Source: Rhizobium sp. WYCCWR10014 (GTDB taxonomy: Bacteria; Pseudomonadota; Alphaproteobacteria; Rhizobiales; Rhizobiaceae). Taken from it: a stretch of DNA of 64,000 bases. The notes below the pieces were generated by a model that was not told the DNA's origin, did not search any database, and worked only from the letters and a program-made list of their open reading frames with translations. The stretch is taken from contig NZ_LXFU01000024.1 in NCBI RefSeq assembly GCF_001657485.1, positions 62,001-126,000 of the forward strand, read 5' to 3'. This document shows, in pieces, positions 1 through 9,386 of this stretch. A program made the translations under genes and the position numbers. Numbering within the stretch: position 1 is the first letter of the stretch; each line of letters starts with the position of its first letter.

Positions 1-985
1 CCATCAGCACGGCCTGACCGCCGCTCTCGATCACCGCCGCCATCGCCATCAGCGCCACCAGCGTCTTGCCGGAACCGACATCGCCTTGCAGCAGCCGCAG
101 CATGCGCTCGTTGCCGGCCATATCCTTCAAAACCTCGGCGATCGCCTCGTTCTGACTTGATGTGAGCGAGAAGGGCAAGGCCTTCAGGATCTTGCTGCTG
201 ATGGCGCCGGTCGGATGCACCGGCTGGCCCGCCACTTTGCGCAGCCTCTGCCGCACCAGGCTCAGCGACAGCTGGCCGGCGAGGAATTCGTCATAGGCAA
301 GCCGCCGCCGGGCAGGGGCCTGCGGGTCGATATCCCCAGGGTCGCACGGCTCGTGCAGCATGTGGAAACTGTCGCGGATCGACGGCAGGCCCTGTTTCTC
401 CGTCAAGGCCAGGTCGATCCATTCCGGCAGCTCGGGAAAGCGCGGCAGGCCGGCGTCGATGATCTTGCGGAGCGTCTTCGACGAAAGCCCCGCTGTCAGC
501 GGATAGATCGGCTCGACCAACGGCAGGCTCTCCGCCTCGTCGGCCCTGACGATATAATCGGGATGCACCATCGAGGCGCGGCCGTTGAACCAGTCGATCT
601 TGCCGCTGACCGTCACCTCCGCGTCAACAGGTAGCTGCTTTTCCAGCCACGCTGCCTGTCCGCGGAAGAAGACCAGCGTCAGCTCGCCGGTCTCGTCATG
701 CAGGAAGACGCGGTAGGGGATATTGCTTTTGCCGCCCGGCGGCACCTGGTGGCGGTCGACGCGCGCCGTGATCGTCACGATCGCCCCCTGCGGCGCGCGG
801 GCGATGCCTGGCTGGTTGCGCCGGTCGATCAGCGAGAAGGGCGCGTGGAAGAGCAGATCGATGACCCGGCAATCCTCCAGCGTCTCGCGCCCGAGCAGCT
901 TGACCAACAGGTCGGCGATCTTCGGGCCGACGCCCGGAAGGCCAGAAATGGGGGAAAACAGAGGATCGAGAATGGCGGGGCGCAT
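1..985 (-). CDS. recG: ATP-dependent DNA helicase RecG, N-terminal part (cut by window edge)
   Basis: RecG is a superfamily 2 helicase that remodels stalled replication forks and Holliday junctions. About 328 N-terminal residues are visible, beginning MRPAILDPLF, with an early helix-hairpin-helix-like stretch (LPGVGPKIADLL) and then the OB-fold wedge region. Walker A (GDVGSGKT) lies at about residues 301-308, just before the window edge, so the helicase motifs II-VI and the C-terminus are outside. The ATG at 985 matches the usual RecG start; a longer start at 1007 is in another frame. The gene is divergent from sdhE-mfd, a gene order common in Rhizobiales. Identity is secure; the protein is truncated only by the window. 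Confidence 0.93.
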   Translation of the reverse strand, partial: MRPAILDPLFSPISGLPGVGPKIADLLVKLLGRETLEDCRVIDLLFHAPFSLIDRRNQPGIARAPQGAIVTITARVDRHQVPPGGKSNIPYRVFLHDETGELTLVFFRGQAAWLEKQLPVDAEVTVSGKIDWFNGRASMVHPDYIVRADEAESLPLVEPIYPLTAGLSSKTLRKIIDAGLPRFPELPEWIDLALTEKQGLPSIRDSFHMLHEPCDPGDIDPQAPARRRLAYDEFLAGQLSLSLVRQRLRKVAGQPVHPTGAISSKILKALPFSLTSSQNEAIAEVLKDMAGNERMLRLLQGDVGSGKTLVALMAMAAVIESGGQAVLM

Positions 986-1077
986 GCGGCCAAAATGCGA
1001 TGAACAATGCGGCCTTGGCAAGGCTGACAAGCCGCTTTCCAGGGTCTATAGAGGCGCATCAACAGGAAGGTAATGCC

Positions 1078-1383
1078 ATGACAGGTGTCACGCTCACGAG
1101 TGCCGGTCTCGACCCGCGCCGCCGCAGAATCCTTTTCCGCTGCTGGCATCGCGGCATCCGCGAGATGGATCTGGTCTTCGGCCAGTTCGCCGAAGCCGAG
1201 GTCGCGACTCTGTCGGAAGCCGAACTCGACGAGTTCGAGACGATCATGGCGGAAGAGGACAATGATCTCGTCCGCTGGATCATGGGAACATGGCCGGTGC
1301 CTGAGCGTTTCCAGACACCGATGTTTGCCCGCATCGCCGCCTATAAGCCCGATTTTGACAAGCCCCTCAGGACGCCGGAATGA
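1078..1383 (+). CDS. sdhE: FAD assembly factor SdhE (succinate dehydrogenase assembly factor 2 family)
   Basis: A 101-residue protein of the SdhE/YgfY family, which helps attach FAD covalently to the flavoprotein subunit of succinate dehydrogenase. The family's key RGxxExD-type motif is present as RGIREMD at residues 25-31, followed by the acidic helical segment (LSEAELDEFE) and the WIMG stretch typical of the family. I chose the ATG at 1078 because AGGAAGG lies a few bases upstream; a start at 1000 would add a non-homologous extension. Its TGA overlaps the mfd start (ATGA), so the two are probably co-translated. Confidence 0.9.
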   Translation: MTGVTLTSAGLDPRRRRILFRCWHRGIREMDLVFGQFAEAEVATLSEAELDEFETIMAEEDNDLVRWIMGTWPVPERFQTPMFARIAAYKPDFDKPLRTPE

Positions 1384-4300
1384 TCCCTGGTTTCGATGCG
1401 AAGAAGCTTGCGGCCATTGCCGAGCCGCTGACGATCGGCAATGTGCCGGCAGGTCTTGAAACGCTGCTGCTCGCCGAGCTCGCCCGAACGGGAGAGCCGG
1501 TCGCCTATGTCATGTCCGACGGCCACCGAATGGCCGATCTCGAGCAGATGCTGGGCTTTGTCGCCCCCGACATTCCGGTTCTCACCCTGCCGGCCTGGGA
1601 CTGTCTGCCCTATGACCGCGTCTCGCCGAGCGCCGACACCTCGGCCCGCCGGCTTGCCGCACTCGGCGGCCTCATCGCCCATCGCAAGAAGCCGCATGCC
1701 GCAATCGTGCTCGTCACCGCCAATGCCATGCTGCAGAAGGTGGCGCCGCAGGATGTCATCGAAAGCCTGACTTTTTCGGCCCGTCCCGGCAACCAGCTGC
1801 GCATGGACGATCTCGCCGGTCGCCTGGAGCGCAATGGCTTCGAGCGGGTCGCGACCGTTCGCGAGGTCGGTGAATATGCCGTGCGCGGCGGCATTCTCGA
1901 CGTCTTCGTGCCGGGTTCCGAAGAGCCGGTCCGTCTCGATTTCTTCGGCGACACGCTGGAATCGATCCGCAGCTTCGATCCGGCCAGCCAGCGCACGACC
2001 GGCCAGGTGCGCTCGCTTGATCTCAACCCGATGAGCGAGGTGACGCTGACGCCGGATACGATCAGCCGCTTCCGCAAGAATTACCTCTCCGCTTTCGGCG
2101 CGACCACCCGCGACGACGCGCTCTATCTCGCCGTCTCCGAAGGCCGCCGATACCCCGGCATGGAGCATTGGCTGCCGCTTTTCTACGAGAAGCTCGATAC
2201 CGTCTTCGATTATCTCAGCGGTTTCCGGATCGTCATCGACCATACGGTGCGTGAGGCAGCAGAAGAGCGCTCCAAGCTCGTTTTCGATTATTACGACGCC
2301 CGCCTGAATTCCGGCCAGCCGGCCAAGGGCCAGATGACGCAGGGCACGCCTTACAAGCCGGTGACGCCGGGCCAGCTCTATCTCGACAGCAAGCTTTTCG
2401 TCAAAACACTCGACGCGCTCGGCGCGATCCGCATCAGCCCCTTCAACGAGCATGAGGGTGAGGCGCGGCGGGTCGTCAATGTCGACGCCCGTCAGGGCCA
2501 GCGCTGGGCCCGCTCGAACGCCGAAGGCGGAGGCGATGCCGAACGCATCAATATCTTCGACGTCGTCGTCAAGCATATTGCCGACCGCCGCGCCGCCGGC
2601 GCCAAAGTGCTGGTCACCGCCTGGACCGAAGGTTCGCTGGAGCGCCTGCTACAGGTGCTGAACGAACACGGCCTGGAAAAGGTCAAGCCGATCGAGGCGC
2701 TTAAGGATGTCGGCTCGCTGGCGAGAGGCGAGGCGGCCGCTGCCGTGCTCAGTCTCGAAGCCGGCTTCGAGGCCGGTGACCTCGTCGTCATCGGCGAGCA
2801 GGACATCCTCGGCGACCGCATGGTGCGCCGCTCCAAGCGCCGCAAGCGCGCAGCCGATTTCATCTCGGAAGTCGCGGGCCTCGACGAAGGCTCGATCGTC
2901 GTCCACGCCGAACATGGTATCGGCCGCTTTATAGGGCTGAGGACCATCGAGGCGGCAGGTGCTCCGCATGCCTGCCTCGAACTGCAATATGCCGACGAGG
3001 CCAAGCTGTTCCTGCCGGTCGAAAACATCGATCTGCTTTCGCGCTATGGCGGCGAGGGCACCGAGGCCCAGCTCGACAAGCTCGGTGGCGGCGCCTGGCA
3101 GATGCGCAAGGCCAAGCTCAAGAAGCGCCTGCTCGACATGGCCGATGCGCTGATCCGCATCGCCGCCGAGCGCTTGACGCGCCATGCGCCGATGCTGACG
3201 ACGCCGGAAGGCCTCTACGACGAATTTGCCGCCCGCTTCCCCTATGACGAGACCGAGGACCAGGAAAACGCCATCGAGGCGGTGCGCTCCGACCTCGGCG
3301 CCGGCCGGCCGATGGACCGCCTCGTCTGCGGCGACGTGGGTTTTGGCAAGACCGAAGTGGCGCTGCGCGCCGCCTTCGTCGCCGCGATGAACGGCGCCCA
3401 GGTCGCTGTCGTCGTGCCGACGACGCTGCTTTCCCGCCAGCATTTCAAGACCTTCTCCGACCGTTTCCGCGGTCTGCCGGTGCGCATCCAGCAGGCCTCG
3501 CGCCTTGTCGGCGCTAAGGAGCTGGCGCTGACCAAGAAGGAGGTGGCGGAAGGCAAGACCGATATTGTCGTCGGCACCCATGCGCTGCTCGGCGCCGGCA
3601 TCAAATTCGCCAATCTCGGCCTGCTCGTTATCGACGAGGAACAGCATTTCGGCGTCAAGCACAAGGAGCGGCTGAAGGAGCTGAAGAGCGACGTACATGT
3701 GCTGACGCTATCGGCAACGCCGATCCCGCGCACGCTGCAGCTTGCCATGACCGGCGTGCGCGAACTGTCGCTGATCACCACGCCGCCGGTCGACCGCATG
3801 GCCGTGCGCACTTTCATCTCGCCCTTCGACAGCCTGGTCATCCGCGAGACGTTGATGCGCGAGCATTATCGCGGCGGCCAGAGCTTCTATGTCTGCCCTA
3901 GGCTTGCCGACCTCGAGGACGTGCATGCCTTCCTGCAATCGGATGTGCCGGAGCTGAAGGTTGCCGTCGCCCACGGCCAGATGCCGGCCGGCGAACTCGA
4001 AGACATCATGAACGCCTTCTATGAAGGCCGCTACGACGTGCTGCTGTCGACCACCATCGTCGAATCCGGTCTCGATGTGCCGACAGCCAACACGCTGATC
4101 GTCCATCGTGCCGACATGTTCGGCCTTGCCCAGCTTTATCAGCTGCGCGGCCGCGTCGGCCGCTCGAAGGTGCGCGCCTTCGCCCTCTTCACCCTGCCGG
4201 TCAACAAGGTGCTGACGGCCACCGCAGAGCGTCGCCTTAAGGTGCTGCAGTCGCTGGATACGCTTGGCGCCGGTTTCCAGCTGGCGAGCCACGATCTCGA

Positions 4301-4883
4301 TATCCGCGGCGCCGGCAACCTGCTCGGCGAGGAGCAGTCCGGCCATATCAAGGAGGTCGGCTTCGAACTCTACCAGCAGATGCTGGAAGAGGCGGTCGCC
4401 GAGGTCAAGGGTGTCGACGAGATCCACGACACCGGTTGGTCGCCGCAGATCTCGGTCGGCACGACGGTGATGATCCCGGAAGGCTACGTGCCCGACCTGC
4501 ATCTGCGCATGGCGCTCTACCGCCGTCTCGGCGAAATCACCGAGCTCAAGGAGATCGACGGCTTCGGCGCCGAGATGATCGACCGATTCGGGCCGATGCC
4601 GATCGAAGTCCAGCACCTGCTGAAGATCGTCTATATCAAATCGCTCTGCCGCACCGCCAATGTCGAAAAGCTCGATGCCGGCCCGAAGGGCGTCGTCGTG
4701 CAGTTCCGCAACAAGGAATTCCCCAACCCGGCAAACCTCGTCGGTTATATTGGCAAGCAGGGCACGATGGCGAAGATCCGCCCCGATCACAGCCTGTTCT
4801 TGACCCGCGACCTGCCGACGCCGGAAAAACGCCTGCAGGGCGCAGCTGTTATCATGACGCAACTGGCGGAACTGGCGAAATAG
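1380..4883 (+). CDS. mfd: Transcription-repair coupling factor Mfd
   Basis: The 1167-residue Mfd translocase displaces RNA polymerase stalled at DNA lesions and recruits UvrA to start nucleotide excision repair. Visible parts in order are a UvrB-like N-terminal module, a CarD/RID-type RNA polymerase interaction domain around residues 500-570 (VVHAEHGIGRF), Walker A GDVGFGKT near residue 652, a DEEQ box near 752, RecG-like motifs through QLRGRVGRS, and a C-terminal TRCF domain. Length is normal for the family. It begins within the stop of sdhE (ATGA overlap). Another part of the same repair pathway, uvrA, lies 15 kb downstream. Confidence 0.97.
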   Translation: MIPGFDAKKLAAIAEPLTIGNVPAGLETLLLAELARTGEPVAYVMSDGHRMADLEQMLGFVAPDIPVLTLPAWDCLPYDRVSPSADTSARRLAALGGLIAHRKKPHAAIVLVTANAMLQKVAPQDVIESLTFSARPGNQLRMDDLAGRLERNGFERVATVREVGEYAVRGGILDVFVPGSEEPVRLDFFGDTLESIRSFDPASQRTTGQVRSLDLNPMSEVTLTPDTISRFRKNYLSAFGATTRDDALYLAVSEGRRYPGMEHWLPLFYEKLDTVFDYLSGFRIVIDHTVREAAEERSKLVFDYYDARLNSGQPAKGQMTQGTPYKPVTPGQLYLDSKLFVKTLDALGAIRISPFNEHEGEARRVVNVDARQGQRWARSNAEGGGDAERINIFDVVVKHIADRRAAGAKVLVTAWTEGSLERLLQVLNEHGLEKVKPIEALKDVGSLARGEAAAAVLSLEAGFEAGDLVVIGEQDILGDRMVRRSKRRKRAADFISEVAGLDEGSIVVHAEHGIGRFIGLRTIEAAGAPHACLELQYADEAKLFLPVENIDLLSRYGGEGTEAQLDKLGGGAWQMRKAKLKKRLLDMADALIRIAAERLTRHAPMLTTPEGLYDEFAARFPYDETEDQENAIEAVRSDLGAGRPMDRLVCGDVGFGKTEVALRAAFVAAMNGAQVAVVVPTTLLSRQHFKTFSDRFRGLPVRIQQASRLVGAKELALTKKEVAEGKTDIVVGTHALLGAGIKFANLGLLVIDEEQHFGVKHKERLKELKSDVHVLTLSATPIPRTLQLAMTGVRELSLITTPPVDRMAVRTFISPFDSLVIRETLMREHYRGGQSFYVCPRLADLEDVHAFLQSDVPELKVAVAHGQMPAGELEDIMNAFYEGRYDVLLSTTIVESGLDVPTANTLIVHRADMFGLAQLYQLRGRVGRSKVRAFALFTLPVNKVLTATAERRLKVLQSLDTLGAGFQLASHDLDIRGAGNLLGEEQSGHIKEVGFELYQQMLEEAVAEVKGVDEIHDTGWSPQISVGTTVMIPEGYVPDLHLRMALYRRLGEITELKEIDGFGAEMIDRFGPMPIEVQHLLKIVYIKSLCRTANVEKLDAGPKGVVVQFRNKEFPNPANLVGYIGKQGTMAKIRPDHSLFLTRDLPTPEKRLQGAAVIMTQLAELAK

Positions 4884-4884
4884 A

Positions 4885-4952
4885 GCAATTCCAGCAAAAC
4901 TGTGCCGCGGTTTTGCTGGGTAAAGCGCGAAGCGATTTTGCCGGGGAATTGC
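4885..4952. repeat. Rhizobial-type intergenic palindromic repeat, AATTCC family
   Basis: Nested inverted repeats sit right after the mfd stop. The outer arms GCAATTCC (4885-4892) and GGAATTGC (4945-4952) enclose inner arms CCAGCAAAAC (4891-4900) and GTTTTGCTGG (4910-4919). I recall many similar elements between genes in Rhizobium and Agrobacterium. It could fold in the mfd 3' end and act as a weak terminator or RNA stabiliser, but there is no T-run. Confidence 0.6.
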
Positions 4953-4971
4953 ATGGAAAAAGGAGATAGAG

Positions 4972-5439
4972 ATGGGAACATACGGCGCAACGATCGCCTG
5001 GCAGCGGAACGGCGAAACCTTCACCGATAACCGCTACAGCCGTGCCCACCGCTGGACCTTCGACGGCGGTATCGAGGTGAAGGCATCCTCGTCTTCGCAT
5101 GTCGTTCCGCTGCCCTATTCGGCCGAGGATGCCGTCGATCCGGAGGAGGCTTTCGTCGCCTCGCTCTCCAGCTGCCACATGCTCTGGTTCCTGTCGATCG
5201 CCGCCAAACAGCGCTTTTGCGTCGACAGCTATACCGATGCTGCCGAGGGCATCATGGAGAAAAATGCCGAAGGCCGTCTTGCCATGACCGTCGTGACCCT
5301 GCGTCCGCATGTCGTCTTCAGCGGCGAAAAGCAGCCCTCGCTCAGCGAGTTGGAAAGCCTGCATCATCGCGCCCACGACGAATGTTTCATCGCCAATTCG
5401 GTGAAGACCGAGGTGCGTTGTGTTCCGGTTCTAGGCTAG
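4972..5439 (+). CDS. OsmC family peroxide-detoxifying protein
   Basis: A 155-residue OsmC/Ohr-superfamily protein. Members reduce organic or inorganic peroxides with a pair of redox cysteines in the cytoplasm. The two expected cysteines are seen: Cys68 in SLSSCHMLWF and Cys138 in HDECFIANSVKT, each in its family-typical context. The ATG at 4972 follows AAGGAGATAGAG, a strong ribosome binding site. The gene stands alone behind the palindromic repeat and is convergent with a DsbA-like oxidoreductase gene. It fits the general OsmC group better than Ohr; the in vivo substrate cannot be read from sequence. Confidence 0.88.
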   Translation: MGTYGATIAWQRNGETFTDNRYSRAHRWTFDGGIEVKASSSSHVVPLPYSAEDAVDPEEAFVASLSSCHMLWFLSIAAKQRFCVDSYTDAAEGIMEKNAEGRLAMTVVTLRPHVVFSGEKQPSLSELESLHHRAHDECFIANSVKTEVRCVPVLG

Positions 5440-5456
5440 AGCTGGGGCCGTCGACG

Positions 5457-6128
5457 TCAGTTGAGGCCTGATCGTGCCTCGGCTTTCGCCTTGGCGATAT
5501 CGCGCAACGCGTTCGCCAGGACGTCAGGCGTCTGTGCACCGCTGACGGCATATTGCTGGTCGAAGATGAAGAATGGCACGCCGTTGACGCCCATCTCCTG
5601 GGCTGCCTTGATCTCGGCGACGATCAGGTTGCTATCGGCATCGGAGGCAAGCAGCGAGGCGATGACAGAGCGGTCGAGGCCTGATTTTTCGGCGATATCG
5701 AGCAGCACCGCATGGTCCCCGACATTGTGGCCTTCCTCGAAATTCGCCTTGAACAGCGCTGCAACGACCTTGTCCTGCTTCTCGCGGCCTTCGATCATCG
5801 CCCAGTGGATCAGCCGATGCGCATCGAGCGTGTTCGGGCCGATCTTGATCGCCTCAAAATTAAAGGCAATGCCGACTTCGCGGCCGTAATCGGAGAGCAT
5901 CTTGTGCGCCTGCGCCACGCGCTCCTCGCCGCCGAGCTTCTCCGCCAGCGCCTTCTTCTGGTCGACGCCTTCCTTGGGGTAGTCGGGATTGAGCTGGTAC
6001 GGCCGCCAGTTAATGTCGACGCCGATTTGGTCCTGCACCTCGGCGATGGCGAGTTCCAGTCGCGCCTTGCCGAGATAGCACCAGGGGCAGACGACATCCG
6101 AGACGACGTCGATGGTGATACGCTCCAT
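5457..6128 (-). CDS. DsbA family oxidoreductase, FrnE-like
   Basis: A 223-residue thioredoxin-fold protein of the DsbA/FrnE group. It has CPWC at residues 14-17 directly after the first beta strand, an inserted helical domain, and the cis-proline segment GVNGVPFFIF near residue 170. There is no signal peptide, so it should act in the cytoplasm, as FrnE proteins do, as a disulfide oxidoreductase or isomerase linked to oxidative stress. I chose the ATG at 6128 because AAGGAA precedes it and a longer start (6167) would push the CPWC motif away from the N-terminus. It is convergent with the OsmC gene. Confidence 0.86.
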   Translation of the reverse strand: MERITIDVVSDVVCPWCYLGKARLELAIAEVQDQIGVDINWRPYQLNPDYPKEGVDQKKALAEKLGGEERVAQAHKMLSDYGREVGIAFNFEAIKIGPNTLDAHRLIHWAMIEGREKQDKVVAALFKANFEEGHNVGDHAVLLDIAEKSGLDRSVIASLLASDADSNLIVAEIKAAQEMGVNGVPFFIFDQQYAVSGAQTPDVLANALRDIAKAKAEARSGLN

Positions 6129-6192
6129 GATGATTTTCCTTATTCTGTGCGTCTCCAAGGGAGACATTTAAGCCGAGGCGGTTCGGCTGCTC

Positions 6193-7995
6193 TTATTGGG
6201 CGCTCGTATCCCACCATAGCGGCAGCTGATAGCCATAGAGCGGCACCGCGTCGGGATGGCCGATGCGCTTGCTGCGCGCCACCCATTGCTGGCCCATATG
6301 ATAGAGCGGCAGCACGTAATGGCTGGACAGCAGCAGCCGGTCGTAGGAGCGCACCGCCGCGGTGAAATCCTCGGCCGAGCGCGCCCTGAGCAGGTGATCG
6401 ATCAAGGCATCGAGATCGGGGTCGGCAGCGCCTGCGAAGCTATCGCTGCCCTCGCGGGTCTTAGCGGCTGAAGACCAGCGGCCGAGCTGTTCGTTTCCAG
6501 GCGATAGCGAGGAGGTGTAGGACTTCATGATCATGTCGTAGTCGAAGCTGTTCGTCCGGCTCTGGTACTGCGAATCGTCGACCGTGCGGATCGAAGCGGC
6601 AATGCCGATCGTCTGCAGCGAGCGCTGATAGGCGACGGCAAGCTTCTCCTGGTCGGCGTTCTGCGTCATGATCTCGAAGGCGAGCTGGCGGCCGGAGCCA
6701 TCGAGCATCTTGCCGCCCTGGATCGTATAGCCGCCCTGTTTCAGCTGCTCGACGGCCTGCTTCAGAACATTGCGGTCGCGGCCGGAGCCGTCGGTGACCG
6801 GCAGCTTGTAGGTGCCGTCGAGAATCTCCGGCGCGATTTTGTCCTTGATCGGCCCGAGCAGGGCAAGCTCGGCGGCATTGGCGGGAATTCCGAAACTCGA
6901 CAGCTCGGAATTCTGCCAGAAGCTCTGGGTGCGTTTGTAGGCGCCGGAATAAAGGTTCTTGTTCGCCCATTCGAAATCGAACACCAGCGACAGGCCTTCG
7001 CGCACTTTGGGATCGGCAAAGATCGGTCGGCGCGTGTTGAACACGAAGCCGAGCATGCCGCTTGGCAGTTTCGGTGTGAACACGTCCTTGACCACAGCCC
7101 CCGAGGTGACGGCGGGGAAATTATAGGCATTGGCCCAATGACCGGGATTGCCGTCGGGATAGATGTCGACATCGCCCTTCTTGAAGGCCTCGAACAGCGT
7201 CGTATCCTGCAGGAAATACTGGACGGTGATCTGGTCGTAATTGTCGGTGCCGACCTTGGCGGGAATGTCCTTGCCCCAGTAGTTCGGATCGCGCTCATAG
7301 GTGATGCTCTCGCCGGGCTTCACCGTCTTCACCTTGTAGGGACCGGAGCCGACCGGCGGCGTCAGCGAAGAACGGTCGAAGGTTTCTGGGTCGATCGCAT
7401 GTTTCGGCAGCACCGGGAAAAGACCGAAGATCAGCGGCGTCTCACGGTCGGCCTTATCGTTGAAGGTGAAACGCACACTGCGCTCGCCGACCTTTTCCAT
7501 CTTGGCGACGACGTTGAGGCGGTTGGCGAAGGGCACTCGGCCCTTGTCGCGCATCAACTCGAAGGTGAACATCACATCCTCGGGCGTCACCGGCTGGCCA
7601 TCGGCCCATTTCGCCTTCGGATTGAGGTTGAACTGGATGAAGTTCCGGTCGTCGTCCCATTCGACCGTTTCGGCGAGCAGGCCGTAGAGCGTGAAGGGCT
7701 CGTCCCTGGAGCGTTGCATCAGCGATTCGTAGACGAGATTGCCATAATCCGGATCCCACATGCCGCGCGCCGTCGTGCGCATGCTCTTCAGGATGAACGG
7801 GTTGAGGCTGTCGAAGGTGCCGACGACGCCATAGGTGATCTTGCCGCCCTTTTTCACGTCGGGATTGACGTAAGGGAAGTGTTTGTAGTCCGCCGGCAAA
7901 GCCGGCTCACCGTGCATCGCGATGCCGTGCAGCGGCTCTGCGGCAACAGAGCCACACAGCAGCGAGAGAACGAGGGGGACGACGATCCGGAGCAT
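6193..7995 (-). CDS. ABC transporter periplasmic binding protein, family 5 (YejA-like)
   Basis: About 600 residues of a family 5 extracellular solute-binding protein, most like YejA, the receptor of oligopeptide/microcin C importers. The chosen ATG (7995) gives a clean signal peptide (MLRIVVPLVLSLLCGSVAAE). The mature part starts with HGIAMHGEPALP and has the family hallmarks FDSLNPF and a W-x-DG-P segment (KWADGQPVTPEDV). No permease or ATPase genes lie alongside, so it is an orphan receptor here; partners may be elsewhere. The exact ligand is unknown, peptide being the best guess. Confidence 0.88.
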   Translation of the reverse strand: MLRIVVPLVLSLLCGSVAAEPLHGIAMHGEPALPADYKHFPYVNPDVKKGGKITYGVVGTFDSLNPFILKSMRTTARGMWDPDYGNLVYESLMQRSRDEPFTLYGLLAETVEWDDDRNFIQFNLNPKAKWADGQPVTPEDVMFTFELMRDKGRVPFANRLNVVAKMEKVGERSVRFTFNDKADRETPLIFGLFPVLPKHAIDPETFDRSSLTPPVGSGPYKVKTVKPGESITYERDPNYWGKDIPAKVGTDNYDQITVQYFLQDTTLFEAFKKGDVDIYPDGNPGHWANAYNFPAVTSGAVVKDVFTPKLPSGMLGFVFNTRRPIFADPKVREGLSLVFDFEWANKNLYSGAYKRTQSFWQNSELSSFGIPANAAELALLGPIKDKIAPEILDGTYKLPVTDGSGRDRNVLKQAVEQLKQGGYTIQGGKMLDGSGRQLAFEIMTQNADQEKLAVAYQRSLQTIGIAASIRTVDDSQYQSRTNSFDYDMIMKSYTSSLSPGNEQLGRWSSAAKTREGSDSFAGAADPDLDALIDHLLRARSAEDFTAAVRSYDRLLLSSHYVLPLYHMGQQWVARSKRIGHPDAVPLYGYQLPLWWDTSAQ

Positions 7996-8279
7996 TCGGC
8001 AATCCTTGATCCGTGAAAACGGGCATGATTCACCGCGGAGATTATCATGGGGTCGATCGATTCCAACACGGAACGGCGATTTCTTTGGCATCGCGACGAA
8101 ATGCACCTCAAATTGCCAAAGAAATGCTGGATATCTTGAACGCTGCGATGTAACAGGTAAACCCGAAGTTTCGGGGTCATGCATTTGCCTTATTTTTTTA
8201 AGAGGTGGAGTGCCGAACGACCCGATGGTTGGGGCGGCAAACCGCTGCCCCGAACGGATATCAGGAGACGGAATTCGTT

Positions 8280-8942
8280 ATGATGTTCAAGTCTGAAAAG
8301 AAAATGCGGGCAGCACTGTCCGTTCTGGCGGTGGTGTTCGGCGCTTCGGCTCCGGTCTCCTCCTTCGCACAGGATGCGGCGGCACAGGCTCCGGCCGATG
8401 CCCCGGCACAGGCCGCAGGAGCGCCGAAGCTCGGCTGGTACAAGACCTGTAGCAAGCAGGAAGACAACGACATCTGTGTTGTCCAGAACCTGATCCTCGC
8501 CAATGGCGGCCAGCTCGTCACGGCCGTCGGCCTGATCTCGGTTTCCGGCAAGATCAACCGCAAGCTCCTGCAGGTCTCGGTTCCCACGGCACGTCTCGTT
8601 CCTCCCGGCGTCGTCATGCAGATCGACGGCGGCAAGGGCCAGAAGCTCGACTACGCCGTCTGCCTGCCGGACAAGTGCACCGCTGAAATTCCGCTGACCG
8701 ACGCAATGATCGCCAGCCTCAAGAAGGGCAGCGACGTGATCTTCACTTCGATCAACTTCCGCCGCGCTCCGAACCCGATCAAGATTTCGCTCGAAGGCTT
8801 CACCGGTGCTTATGACGGCGAACCGGTTTCCGAATCCAAGCTCGCTGAAAGCCAGCGCAGCCTGCAGGACAGCATGCAGAAGAAGGCCGAGGAAGCCCGC
8901 AAGAAGCTGGAAGACGCCCAGAAGGCAGCCAAGGCTCAGTAA
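8280..8942 (+). CDS. Invasion-associated locus B (IalB) family protein
   Basis: A 220-residue exported protein of the IalB family, first known from Bartonella and widespread in rhizobia. A signal peptide (about residues 1-32, ending SSFAQD) is followed by an Ala/Pro-rich linker and the IalB domain with paired cysteines (YKTCSKQEDNDIC; YAVCLPDKC). The C-terminal 40 residues form a charged helix (SMQKKAEEARKKLEDAQKAA), probably coiled coil. AGGAGA upstream fits the ATG at 8280; a second ATG follows immediately. It is probably a periplasmic stress or envelope protein. An intrinsic terminator follows. Confidence 0.87.
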   Translation: MMFKSEKKMRAALSVLAVVFGASAPVSSFAQDAAAQAPADAPAQAAGAPKLGWYKTCSKQEDNDICVVQNLILANGGQLVTAVGLISVSGKINRKLLQVSVPTARLVPPGVVMQIDGGKGQKLDYAVCLPDKCTAEIPLTDAMIASLKKGSDVIFTSINFRRAPNPIKISLEGFTGAYDGEPVSESKLAESQRSLQDSMQKKAEEARKKLEDAQKAAKAQ

Positions 8943-8965
8943 TCCTGCCACTTTCTTTGAAACAG

Positions 8966-8992
8966 AAACCCGGCTTCGCGCCGGGTTTTTTG
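8966..8992 (+). terminator. Intrinsic terminator after the IalB gene
   Basis: Perfect 9-bp stem AAACCCGGC (8966-8974) / GCCGGGTTT (8980-8988), loop TTCGC, followed by a T-run, 24 bases after the IalB stop. Confidence 0.88.
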
Positions 8993-8998
8993 TTGCGC

Positions 8999-9032
8999 AA
9001 AGAAAAGGCCTCGCCGGGAGAAGCGAGGCCTT
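8999..9032 (-). terminator. Intrinsic terminator after hspQ
   Basis: Reading the minus strand, AAGGCCTCGC (9032-9023) pairs with GCGAGGCCTT (9014-9005) and is followed by TTTCTTT. It lies 25 bases past the hspQ stop. It sits back to back with the IalB terminator, separating two convergent genes. Confidence 0.83.
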
Positions 9033-9056
9033 GATTCAACGATCAGCACGACTGAG

Positions 9057-9386
9057 TTAGTGGGCGAAGCTCATCTTGGGTTTGAACTGCCCTGACGGGG
9101 CTTGATCGAAAATCTGGTAGATCTGTGGATTGCGAAGCGGCGTGCCGCTTTCGTCGTTCATCAGGTTCTGCTCAGAGACATAGGCGACATATTCGCTTTC
9201 GTCATTTTCAGCGAGCAGGTGATAGAAGGGCTGGTCCCTGCTCGGGCGCACCTCGGCCGGAATGGAATTCCACCACTCCTCCGTATTCGCGAACTCCGGA
9301 TCAACGTCAAAGATGACGCCGCGAAACGGAAATACCTTGTGCCGAACCACTTCGCCAATACTGAACTTTGCTATTCTTTCTTTCAT
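9057..9386 (-). CDS. hspQ: Heat shock protein HspQ
   Basis: A 109-residue HspQ/YccV-fold protein. In enterobacteria HspQ is a heat-shock protein and a specificity enhancer of the Lon protease; the same fold was earlier named hemimethylated-DNA-binding. Seen here are the FSIGEVVRHKVFPFRGVIFD core, the EEWW motif and the PFYHLL segment. The ATG at 9386 follows AAGGAAG. It is a single gene ending at its own terminator. Note: the short plus-strand dyad CACCAAATTTGGTG just upstream (about 9406-9419) could be a promoter-region element. Confidence 0.9.
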   Translation of the reverse strand: MKERIAKFSIGEVVRHKVFPFRGVIFDVDPEFANTEEWWNSIPAEVRPSRDQPFYHLLAENDESEYVAYVSEQNLMNDESGTPLRNPQIYQIFDQAPSGQFKPKMSFAH

